Shown: piece after piece, positions 1 through 5,719 of the stretch
Numbering within the stretch: the first letter of the stretch is position 1
How the letters are laid out: every line of letters begins with the position of its first letter
Source of the DNA: Desulfuromonadaceae bacterium
Lineage (GTDB): Bacteria; Desulfobacterota; Desulfuromonadia; Geobacterales; Pseudopelobacteraceae
DNA: 5,995 bases
Assembly: GCA_028686145.1 (NCBI GenBank)
Contig: JAQUCQ010000216.1
Location: forward strand, 1 to 5,995
Reading direction: 5' to 3'
The notes under the pieces: generated by a model
What the model saw: the letters and a program-made list of their open reading frames with translations, nothing else
Databases searched by the model: none
What the model was told of the DNA's origin: nothing
Program-made: the position numbers and the translations under genes

Positions 1-362
1 CCCCGGCCGACCAGAGCCGGAATGATGCCGGTATTTGCGGCATGTCCGCTATTGAAGACAAGTGCCGCTTCACACTTTTTAAAGGAGGCAACTGCACGCT
101 CCAGCTCTTCGTGCAGCTCCATAGTCCCTGACACCAGCCGGGAAGCACCGCTTGATGTACCATACCTCTGGATTGCCGCTATTGACGCGGCTGACAAGGC
201 AGGATGATCGGCCAATCCCAGATAATTATTGGAACAGAGCAGCAACACATCGTGGCCATTGCACGTAACACGTGCAGATTGCCGGCCGCTGATCACTCTG
301 GTGCTTCTCAGCAGCCCCTGCTTTTTGATTTCAGCAAGTTCGTTTTGTATGGTTCGTTGCAT
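1..362 (-). CDS. bioF: 8-amino-7-oxononanoate synthase, N-terminal part (cut by window edge)
   Basis: PLP-dependent enzyme that condenses pimeloyl-thioester with L-alanine to give 8-amino-7-oxononanoate, the first dedicated step of biotin ring assembly in the cytoplasm. The first 120 residues are visible; the rest lies left of the window. Family hallmarks of the alpha-oxoamine synthase group are present: LLCSNNYLGLADHP at about 41-54, YGTSSGASRLVSGT at 67-80, the ELHEELE block at 82-88, and FNSGHAANTG at 103-112. The catalytic lysine is outside the window. The ATG at 360-362 is the first start after an in-frame TGA; only a weak AAAAGG precedes it. The closest alternative is another alpha-oxoamine synthase such as glycine C-acetyltransferase (kbl), but the BirA-like operator at 378-409 strongly favours bioF. 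It is separated from manC by 84 bp and is probably regulated separately by biotin. Confidence 0.9.
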   Translation of the reverse strand, partial: MQRTIQNELAEIKKQGLLRSTRVISGRQSARVTCNGHDVLLLCSNNYLGLADHPALSAASIAAIQRYGTSSGASRLVSGTMELHEELERAVASFKKCEAALVFNSGHAANTGIIPALVGR

Positions 363-377
363 AATCGGCCTTTTCGA

Positions 378-409
378 TGGTCAACCGGCCCAAAAAATCC
401 GGTTGACAA
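378..409 (-). promoter_or_regulatory. Putative BirA (biotin repressor) operator upstream of bioF
   Basis: On the minus strand the halves read TTGTCAACC and GGTTGACCA, separated by 14 bases. The known BirA-operator pattern, from memory, is TTGTnAACC, a 14-16 base spacer, then GGTTnACAA. The left half matches fully; the right half differs at one specified position (C for A, second from the end). The core is a perfect 9-bp inverted repeat, GTCAACCGG/CCGGTTGAC (380-388 with 399-407), around a 10-base T-rich centre. It ends 15 bases before the bioF ATG, so bound BirA-biotinyl-AMP could block transcription. I could not pick a convincing -35/-10 pair around it. An unrelated repressor using the same palindrome is possible but less likely given the gene that follows. 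Confidence 0.75.
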
Positions 410-446
410 TGGACTCAAAAAAAACTGTTTGCCCAAGACTACAGCA

Positions 447-1547
447 TTATAGGTACGTAGTCAGTCCGGCGGATCCTAATTGTTCGACCACTTTTTTTAC
501 ATCCTGGCATCTGTCGCGGTCACACACCAAAATGGCATCCGGTGTGGATACGACGACAATGTTGTGAACGCCAACCGTAGCAACCAATCTCTGATCGGCA
601 TAAATAAGGCAATCAGAAGAATCTATGGCAACATGCCCGGCAACATTGACACAAACCGTCCCGCTACTATCAGGCTCCACCACTTCTGGTAAAGCGCTCC
701 AACTCCCGACATCACTCCACCCCATCTCAACCGGCACCACTTGAACCTTGGAAGATTTTTCCATAACGCCGTAATCAATCGAGACGCTCCCGATATCCTG
801 GTACAGTGCCGTAATCCGCACCTTCAGCAGTGCATCTTCTTCAGAAGCGTTGACTGCCATGAACTGCACAAGTTTTTTGTGTAGGGTCGGCATAAATGTT
901 CTCATTTCTTCGAGAATTGCATCAGCCCGCCAGACAAACATGCCACTGTTCCAGAAATAGTTACCATCATCCAGATAGCGCACAGCCTCTGCCAGCGGCG
1001 GTTTTTCTACAAAGCGCCTGACCGGGAAGGGCCCCTGTTCATGCGTCATTTCAATGCCCTCACTGAGTGAATCCAACCCGGCTTCTATATAACCGTATCC
1101 GGTCTCCGGACGTGACGGTAAAATACCCAAAGTTACCAGAAAACCGTTTCGAGCGGATTGTCCCGCAAAAACCAGAGTATCGCGCAATTTCTGCTCGTTT
1201 TTAATAAAATGATCGGCAGGAAGAACGATCATGACGCCGGAAGGGTCAATAGTGGTAATGTACGCAGCAGCCAGACCGATAGCCGGTGCGGTATTGCGAG
1301 CGGCAGGCTCAGCAATAACATCAATCGGTACCGAGTCATACCGCTGCATCTGGCGTTCAGTTTCATCCGCCTGGAGATGGTTGGTTATAATCAGTATCCG
1401 CTTCGGGCCAAGAGGCAATATTCGCTCAACCGTTCTCTGCAGCATACTTCGATCACCGGTGATCGAAATCAGCTGCTTTGGTCGGGCTGCCCGTGAAAGC
1501 GGCCAGAATCTGGTTCCCGACCCTCCGGCCAGAATAACGATGTACAT
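447..1547 (-). CDS. manC: Mannose-1-phosphate guanylyltransferase (GDP-mannose pyrophosphorylase), single-domain form
   Basis: Transfers GMP from GTP to mannose-1-phosphate, giving GDP-mannose for surface polysaccharides. The 366-aa protein opens with the nucleotidyltransferase signature LAGGSGTRFWPLSR (6-19) followed by PKQ (23-25). It then shows EPAARNTAPA (80-89), LPADHFI (109-115), GYIEAG (152-157), the sugar-phosphate-binding FVEKP (179-183), YFWNSGMFVW (197-206), a SIDYGVMEKS block near 256 and GWSDVGSW near 278. Bifunctional AlgA/XanB/ManC enzymes are about 470-490 aa; this one stops where their C-terminal isomerase cupin would begin, and that domain is encoded separately at 2104-2523. 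The ATG has AGGAG 8 bases upstream (1556-1560), right after the stop codon of the lipoprotein gene, with a 15-base gap, so it is very likely co-transcribed. Confidence 0.93.
   Translation of the reverse strand: MYIVILAGGSGTRFWPLSRAARPKQLISITGDRSMLQRTVERILPLGPKRILIITNHLQADETERQMQRYDSVPIDVIAEPAARNTAPAIGLAAAYITTIDPSGVMIVLPADHFIKNEQKLRDTLVFAGQSARNGFLVTLGILPSRPETGYGYIEAGLDSLSEGIEMTHEQGPFPVRRFVEKPPLAEAVRYLDDGNYFWNSGMFVWRADAILEEMRTFMPTLHKKLVQFMAVNASEEDALLKVRITALYQDIGSVSIDYGVMEKSSKVQVVPVEMGWSDVGSWSALPEVVEPDSSGTVCVNVAGHVAIDSSDCLIYADQRLVATVGVHNIVVVSTPDAILVCDRDRCQDVKKVVEQLGSAGLTTYL
1448..1467. repeat. Perfect 20-bp palindrome inside manC
   Basis: Each half reads TTCGATCACC and the second half is its exact reverse complement, with the centre between 1457 and 1458 and no spacer. 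It encodes part of the SITGDRS stretch near the ManC N-terminus (about residues 28-34), so both amino-acid constraint and palindromy are met. It may be coincidence, a protein-binding site or a cruciform-prone spot; nothing else here decides it. Confidence 0.5.
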
Positions 1548-1562
1548 AGGTGCAGCTCCTTA

Positions 1563-2096
1563 TTATTTATACTGAATCCGGTCGATAAAATCTGCTATTT
1601 CGCGGCCAAGCTGACTAATCGATTCGGTTGTATCAAGAACATCCCACAATGTTTCGCGGAAGTAGGCCACCTCTTGACCGCTGCCGCCATCGCGCAAACT
1701 GACAACAACCGATATTTTAAAACGTCCGAGACGCTTGAATTTGCCGGTAAGCAACAATGTCGAAGCATCCGGTTTCCCGTCACGGGAAATATTTTTATAG
1801 ATGTCGTGAGACCTTACATAACGTTCAATATGCTCGGACAACTCTCCGGGGAGCTTTGCATAGCGTAAATCGTGCTGACTCATTTCGGAAGCGGAAGAAT
1901 CGGAATATAATTCAGGCTTTAGCTCAAAATCTCGAATTATGAGCGACGTATAGCTGTACATCGGCTTAGGATTGGTAACGACTTCCTCATCGACGATCGT
2001 CGTAGAGGTGGCAGCACATCCCGCGGAAAACAACAGCAGACAGGCAGAGCAAAGAACCAGCAAGATACGCATTAAAGAACCGGTGCTATACGACAT
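1563..2096 (-). CDS. Predicted lipoprotein, possibly DUF4410-like, within the sugar-nucleotide cluster
   Basis: No firm family name. From the ATG at 2096 the product is 177 aa. A hydrophobic stretch MRILLVLCSACLLLFSAGC (9-27) ends in an SAGC lipobox, so Cys27 would be lipid-modified and the mature protein anchored in the envelope. The mature part has a 'TLLLTGKFKRLGR' strand followed by 'VVVSLRDGGSGQEV', an arrangement that resembles DUF4410 lipoproteins; that assignment is tentative. The start is uncertain. ATG 2096 lies 7 bases past the cupin stop, ATG 2072 begins directly at the signal peptide (169 aa), and ATG 2114 falls inside a predicted hairpin. None has a clear Shine-Dalgarno, so translational coupling to the cupin gene is likely. 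Its position between the cupin and manC suggests a role in polysaccharide assembly or export, by inference only. Confidence 0.75.
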   Translation of the reverse strand: MSYSTGSLMRILLVLCSACLLLFSAGCAATSTTIVDEEVVTNPKPMYSYTSLIIRDFELKPELYSDSSASEMSQHDLRYAKLPGELSEHIERYVRSHDIYKNISRDGKPDASTLLLTGKFKRLGRFKISVVVSLRDGGSGQEVAYFRETLWDVLDTTESISQLGREIADFIDRIQYK

Positions 2097-2103
2097 GGGT
2101 ACA

Positions 2104-2523
2104 TTAAAAATCATTTTCAGCTGTTTTTGCGCAGAAAATGATTTCGTCAACGCATGTATCCTTTTTGTCAGGGTTCGTATTTTCACAGCGATTGTAGTCA
2201 TCATTAAAACGGACGATGTCGTCTTCACCCAGATACTCTCCACTTTGGACCTCGATAATCACAAGCGGAATCTTACCCGGATTTTCAAGTCGGTGGTTCT
2301 GGCCGATCGGTATGAATGTAGACTCATTAACGTTAATAGCCTGCTGGCTGTCACCACAGGTAACAAGGGCCGTGCCGGACACCACGATCCAGTGTTCACT
2401 ACGGTGGTGATGCTTCTGTAGCGACAGGCGTTGACCGGGCTGAACTTCAATTCGCTTTATTTTGTAATTCGTGTTTTCATCGAGAACGGTATAGGTTCCC
2501 CACGGGCGTTCGCCACGTTCCAT
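2104..2523 (-). CDS. Stand-alone type II mannose-6-phosphate isomerase cupin domain
   Basis: Closely resembles the C-terminal cupin of bifunctional AlgA/XanB/ManC enzymes, which interconverts fructose-6-phosphate and mannose-6-phosphate using a bound metal. The 139-aa product starts at RPWGTY (6-11) and carries LSLQKHHHRSEHWIVVSG (33-50), with candidate metal ligands in the H38-H40/E43 cluster. FIPIGQNHRLENPG (70-83, third ligand region at H77) and IEVQSGEYLGEDDIVRF (90-106) follow. After DDYNR (108-112), where family members usually end, there is an unusual 27-residue tail with three cysteines. The start at 2523 is chosen because AAAGGA lies 6 bases upstream and the family domain begins there; an upstream in-frame ATG at 2589 would overlap rmlD. 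The gap from the rmlD stop is 11 bases. It probably supplies the isomerase half missing from the manC gene at 447-1547. Confidence 0.88.
   Translation of the reverse strand: MERGERPWGTYTVLDENTNYKIKRIEVQPGQRLSLQKHHHRSEHWIVVSGTALVTCGDSQQAINVNESTFIPIGQNHRLENPGKIPLVIIEVQSGEYLGEDDIVRFNDDYNRCENTNPDKKDTCVDEIIFCAKTAENDF
2108..2144 (-). repeat. 11-bp perfect inverted repeat (hairpin) at the 3' end of the cupin gene
   Basis: The arms AAATCATTTTC (2108-2118) and GAAAATGATTT (2134-2144) are exact reverse complements around a 15-base loop. Read on the minus strand, the stem ends in a run of five T just before the TAATG at the cupin stop. It could be a weak, A+T-rich intra-operon terminator or an mRNA-processing or stability element. 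It also covers the possible lipoprotein start at 2114 and would hide it. The stem is too A+T-rich to call a terminator with confidence. Confidence 0.5.
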
Positions 2524-2534
2524 TAGTGTTCCTT

Positions 2535-3374
2535 TCAGTACGAATTTGAGGCGCGAAGTTTTAAATATTCCCGCAGGGCGGTACGCCATACCTGCGGCCT
2601 GAAACCAGTATCAGCCGACAGCTTACTACACTCCAGAGTCGAGTAAAGTGGCCGGCGGGCCGGACGATTCAACTCCGATGTTGTCATCGGCTTGACCGTG
2701 ACGTTCAAGCCGGCTTCTTCAAAAATAGCTTGAGCAAAACCATTCCACGAACAGTATTCAGCGTTAGCTGCGTGATAGACTCCCCGGCAACCATTATCGA
2801 TCAATGCAATAATCGACCGGGACAGATCCACAGTCCAGGTTGGTGAACCTATCTGATCATCAACTACGGACAGCTCATCTTTTTCGGCTCCCAGACGCAG
2901 CATGGTTTCAACAAAATTCTTGCCATGCAGACCGTACAGCCACTGCGTTCGCACAATCAAATGCTCCGGGGAGAATGAGGCATTCATTTCTCCTGCCAGC
3001 TTTGATTCACCGTAAACGCTCAGCGGGCATGGGGCATCATCCTCAACATACGGAGTTCCTTTGCCGCCATCAAAAATATAATCGGTGCTGATCTGCACCA
3101 ACAGAGCCCCGATATCCCGACAGGCCATTGCCAAATATGCCACCCCTTCACCGTTGACTGCCATTGCCGTTTCAGTATTGCTTTCACAACCGTCGACATC
3201 GGTATAGGCAGCACAATTAACCACAACCTCCGGTTTCAGCTCTCCGATGACCGTCAAGACCGATTCAGGGGATGTAATATCAATATCATCAATATCAATG
3301 CCGTGACCTCTGTCGCCCAGAAGCGCAACCAGGTCACGCCCCAACATGCCGTTTGCTCCCACAACCAGAATCAT
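2535..3374 (-). CDS. rfbD: dTDP-4-dehydrorhamnose reductase
   Basis: RmlD/RfbD performs the last step of dTDP-L-rhamnose synthesis, NAD(P)H-dependent reduction of the 4-keto group of dTDP-4-dehydrorhamnose. The 279-aa protein is of normal family length. It has the Rossmann glycine motif GANGMLG (6-12), NCAAYTDVDGCE near 53-64, STDYIFDG (96-103), and the short-chain dehydrogenase catalytic pair Y121 and K125 in YGESK. RTQWLYG (near 142-148) and DDQIGSPTW further on are also typical. The ATG overlaps the rfbB stop as ATGA and has GGAGG 6 bases upstream, so the two are translationally coupled. A 9-bp direct repeat at 3279-3296 encodes part of the GIDIDDIDIT segment and is in frame. The rmlA and rmlC partners are not in the window. 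Confidence 0.95.
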   Translation of the reverse strand: MILVVGANGMLGRDLVALLGDRGHGIDIDDIDITSPESVLTVIGELKPEVVVNCAAYTDVDGCESNTETAMAVNGEGVAYLAMACRDIGALLVQISTDYIFDGGKGTPYVEDDAPCPLSVYGESKLAGEMNASFSPEHLIVRTQWLYGLHGKNFVETMLRLGAEKDELSVVDDQIGSPTWTVDLSRSIIALIDNGCRGVYHAANAEYCSWNGFAQAIFEEAGLNVTVKPMTTSELNRPARRPLYSTLECSKLSADTGFRPQVWRTALREYLKLRASNSY

Positions 3375-4444
3375 GAGACACCTCCGCCATACTGAGTCGC
3401 AACGTATTCGCGGTACGCACCGGAAGTAACCTCAGCCACCCATTCCTGATTGGCAAGATACCAGTCAACCGTCTCCGCGATCCCCTGTTCAAAAGTATAA
3501 GCAGGGCTCCAACCGAGGTCAGCTTTGAGCCGCGAGGCGTCTATTGCATAGCGACGGTCATGGCCGGGGCGATCCTTGACAAAAGATATTAACATGCGGT
3601 TCTCTCCCCGAGCGCGGCCAAGACGCTCATCCAGCAGATCACAAACCAGATTGACAATGTCAATATTTTTCCATTCATTGTTACCACCGATATTATAGAC
3701 AGAACCGGGCATCGCATTTTTTAGAACAGTCTCAATAGCCACAGCGTGATCGCGTACATGCAGCCAGTCACGGATATTCAATCCATCACCGTAAACCGGC
3801 AGCGGTTTTTTATTGATGATATTATGGATCAGAAGTGGGATCAACTTTTCCGGGAAATGGTAAGGACCATAGTTATTTGAGCATCGGGTATTCAATGTCG
3901 GCATGCCGAATGTTTCATGGTAGGCGCGCACCAACAGGTCAGCTCCGGCCTTACTTGCTGAATAGGGCGAATTCGGGGCCAGCGGCGTTACTTCTGTAAA
4001 GTAGCCGGTGTTTCCCAAGCTGCCATAGACCTCGTCAGTTGATATCTGAAGAAAACGAAAATCAGCAACGGCACCGGACTGCCAGTGCTTGCGGCTTTCT
4101 TCCAGCAAAACCTGCGAGCCAAGCACATTTGTGCGCACAAAAATCTCCGGGCCGGTAATAGATCGATCGACATGGGACTCGGCGGCAAAATGGACAACTG
4201 CATCAATTTTTTGATCGGCCAACAAGCGGGCCACCAAAGAGGCATCACCAATGTCCCCTTTAACAAAGCGATAATTCGGATTGCCTTCAAGTGCTGTGAG
4301 ATTTTTCAGGTTGCCGGCATACGTCAGACAATCCAGATTGGTAACCATACACTGGTGATTGCTGGCCATAAAAGAGTGAATGAAATTGGATCCGATAAAG
4401 CCGGCTCCACCGGTAACAAGAAGTGCTGCAGGTGTAAATATCAC
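3371..4444 (-). CDS. rfbB: dTDP-glucose 4,6-dehydratase
   Basis: RmlB/RfbB converts dTDP-glucose to dTDP-4-dehydro-6-deoxyglucose with bound NAD+, the second step to dTDP-L-rhamnose and the branch point for other deoxysugars. The 357-aa product matches the family length. It shows TGGAGFIG (11-18) for NAD binding, HFAAESHVDRS (85-95), the STDEVYG motif (135-141) containing the Asp-Glu pair used in dehydration, the Y161-x3-K165 catalytic pair in SPYSASK, and RCSNNYGPYHFPEKLIPL downstream. The start is GTG at 4442-4444: there is no nearby in-frame ATG before the glycine motif, and AAAGGA lies 10 bases upstream (4455-4460). It is the first gene of the minus-strand cluster and probably carries its main promoter in the 192-bp region before it. 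Confidence 0.95.
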   Translation of the reverse strand: MIFTPAALLVTGGAGFIGSNFIHSFMASNHQCMVTNLDCLTYAGNLKNLTALEGNPNYRFVKGDIGDASLVARLLADQKIDAVVHFAAESHVDRSITGPEIFVRTNVLGSQVLLEESRKHWQSGAVADFRFLQISTDEVYGSLGNTGYFTEVTPLAPNSPYSASKAGADLLVRAYHETFGMPTLNTRCSNNYGPYHFPEKLIPLLIHNIINKKPLPVYGDGLNIRDWLHVRDHAVAIETVLKNAMPGSVYNIGGNNEWKNIDIVNLVCDLLDERLGRARGENRMLISFVKDRPGHDRRYAIDASRLKADLGWSPAYTFEQGIAETVDWYLANQEWVAEVTSGAYREYVATQYGGGVS

Positions 4445-4569
4445 AGTAGTGGTGTCCTTTTAATAATTTATAAAATATTTCACAGGTGTTTATGCAGAAA
4501 ATAACTTTATTGCCACACGAAGCGTTTTTCCAAGGACAGAAAGATTTGTCAGCATCCGGACTATTTTCT

Positions 4570-4597
4570 TTTTTAAACTGTTCTGGTATTGTATCAA
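4570..4597 (-). promoter_or_regulatory. Candidate sigma-70-like promoter for the rfbB cluster
   Basis: The minus strand shows TTGATA (4592-4597), a 16-bp spacer, and TAAAAA (4570-4575), giving 5/6 and 4/6 matches to consensus. The implied leader to the rfbB GTG would be about 120 bases. The surrounding divergent region (4445-4636) is A+T-rich, so chance matches are easy. A second, weaker candidate on the same strand is TTGGAA with TAAAGT, 18 bp apart, closer to rfbB. Confidence 0.25.
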
Positions 4598-4601
4598 CAA
4601 T
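4588..4601. repeat. Small palindrome in the divergent region
   Basis: ATTGT and ACAAT flank a 4-base centre (ATCA). It overlaps the -35 candidate of the rfbB cluster and lies 36 bases before the ATG of the plus-strand gene, next to an extended -10-like TGGTATTGT on the plus strand. Its placement suits an operator serving both directions, but 5-bp arms are common by chance. Confidence 0.25.
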
Positions 4602-4636
4602 TTCAACATCCGACATTTTTCTCAAGGAGAATCATT

Positions 4637-4819
4637 ATGACTGACAAGCCCACATGCCGTTGCGGGGCCGATCACCACGGCCATCTTTGTATGTTGAGAA
4701 GCAACGGGTTATATGATGAAATCGCTAAGGTAAGCAGCGACCCTAAATTCTACTGTTTCACCTGCGGCGGTGAGGCCAACTGCGCTGAAAACCTCTGCGA
4801 ACCGGCTCCCATAGAGTAA
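4637..4819 (+). CDS. Small cysteine-rich protein, probable metal binder, unknown function
   Basis: The product is 60 aa with seven cysteines (7, 9, 18, 40, 43, 49, 54) and three histidines (13, 14, 16). CxC (7-9) is followed by HHGH and Cys18, and CFTCGG (40-45) gives a CxxC knuckle, followed by Cys49 and Cys54. This spacing suggests zinc or another metal held by two clusters, or a redox protein; no enzyme motif is seen. There is no signal peptide or membrane segment, so it is probably cytoplasmic. The start is supported by AAGGAG 7 bases upstream (4624-4629); an earlier in-frame ATG at 4589 would place this site inside the gene. It is the only plus-strand gene, transcribed divergently from rfbB and converging on the HDOD gene with a 43-bp gap. 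I do not recognise a named family. Confidence 0.8.
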   Translation: MTDKPTCRCGADHHGHLCMLRSNGLYDEIAKVSSDPKFYCFTCGGEANCAENLCEPAPIE

Positions 4820-4862
4820 TTTCATGCCGGGTGACAGAGGCCCCTCAGGGAGATCGCGGACA

Positions 4863-5708
4863 TCACCCCTCCAGCACAGTGTCCCGGGATTCCTCCAACA
4901 TTGCCTCAAGTTCAACAATCTGAGTATCGGTTATGTCAAGTATTTCCGCTTCCTGGGTATTTACTAAAACAAGATCCGGCTCATGTGTCAGGCCAAGTCC
5001 AATCCGGTGACAGGTCATATTGACAAACCGCACGATTGCCAGCATCTTGTTAACCGTATCCCATTCTTCGGCGTGATGGTCACGGATCACGTCACAGTAC
5101 ATCGCCGGGAAATTCCAATGTTGCATCATGCGATACCCCTGTTCCACATGCATTGCATCAAAGATTTCCAGAATCAGCTCATCATCGAAAAGGGAATTAA
5201 TCACCCCTGCGGTCACCAACTTTTCAATCGATTTCAAGAGGTAGAGTTTGCCGACATCGTGCAAGAGTGCTGCCAGATAGGTTTCGTCAGCTACCCCCCG
5301 CATACCGCAGGAATGGGCCAGCCAGCGAGCCCCAAGTGCACATCCGTGACTGTGCAACCAGAGCTCTTTCATGTAGTGGTCAAGAGCCGGATTATTCGAC
5401 GTGTGGGCTGACTCCTGAGAAGCCGCAATCACCAGATTGATGACCTGTTGTGCTCCGAGCCTGATTACCGCTTCTTTGATTGTTGCAACCTTGGAGCGCC
5501 CCATATACATAGGAGAGTTGGCAATTTTAAGCATCTGGCTGGCCAGCGACATATCCTCATTTGCAACCTGCGAAACTTCATCGACCGTAAAATCATAGTT
5601 AGAAAGCATCCGCTGAAGTTTTAATGCGACAGGATGAAAGATCGGCAATTCAATCGGTTGTGAAGCGAGTAACCTTCTAACGGTTTCCGGAATAGATGCT
5701 GATGACAT
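4863..5708 (-). CDS. HDOD domain signalling protein
   Basis: HDOD proteins are HD-superfamily relatives that usually act in signal transduction, often as protein-binding modules rather than confirmed hydrolases. The domain fills most of the 281 aa: LPIFHPVALKLQRM (21-34), ANEDMSLASQMLKIANSPMY (49-68), the IKEAVIRLGAQQVINLV helix pair (77-93), then the HD region with LWLHSHGCALGARWLA (116-131), LLHDVGKLYLL (148-158), MHVEQGY (186-192) and DHH (210-212). Unlike many HDOD proteins it keeps His150-Asp151 and several surrounding histidines. No second output domain follows. ATG 5706-5708 is preceded by AAGGAG 7 bases away, overlapping the stop codon of the upstream ATPase gene; an earlier in-frame start at 5744 lacks this support. 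It is likely co-transcribed with that gene. No clear terminator is seen in the 43 bases after it. Confidence 0.9.
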   Translation of the reverse strand: MSSASIPETVRRLLASQPIELPIFHPVALKLQRMLSNYDFTVDEVSQVANEDMSLASQMLKIANSPMYMGRSKVATIKEAVIRLGAQQVINLVIAASQESAHTSNNPALDHYMKELWLHSHGCALGARWLAHSCGMRGVADETYLAALLHDVGKLYLLKSIEKLVTAGVINSLFDDELILEIFDAMHVEQGYRMMQHWNFPAMYCDVIRDHHAEEWDTVNKMLAIVRFVNMTCHRIGLGLTHEPDLVLVNTQEAEILDITDTQIVELEAMLEESRDTVLEG

Positions 5709-5719
5709 TACAAATCTCC

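Noticed and set aside
411..446. Terminator after manC: a T8 run on the minus strand preceded by CTGT...ACAG.
   Set aside because: The stem is just 4 bp, so there is no convincing rho-independent terminator despite the T-run.
204..567. Plus-strand reading frames opposite bioF and manC.
   Set aside because: They are antisense shadows of well-supported genes, with no ribosome site or recognisable motifs.
2524..2589. Longer cupin start at 2589 (161 aa).
   Set aside because: It would overlap the end of rmlD, lacks a suitable ribosome site, and adds residues absent from the family; the 2523 ATG has AAAGGA at the right distance.
3279..3296. Tandem 9-bp repeat (ATCAATATC twice) as a possible slippage or regulatory repeat.
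   Set aside because: It is in frame within rmlD, encodes part of a natural Ile/Asp-rich segment, and has just two copies.
4287..4625. A 112-codon minus-strand reading frame covering the divergent region and the start of rfbB in another frame (inner ATG at 4616).
   Set aside because: It has no good ribosome site and covers the ribosome site and promoter area of the plus-strand small gene. Its last half is a frame shadow of rfbB. The first 60 codons look somewhat protein-like, so a decayed gene cannot be fully excluded.
4820..4868. Possible bidirectional terminator between the convergent small gene and the HDOD gene (GGGTGA at 4829-4834 with TCACCC at 4863-4868).
   Set aside because: The arms are only 6 bp with a 28-base loop, the GAGG/CCTC inside leaves too small a loop, and no T-run follows on either strand.
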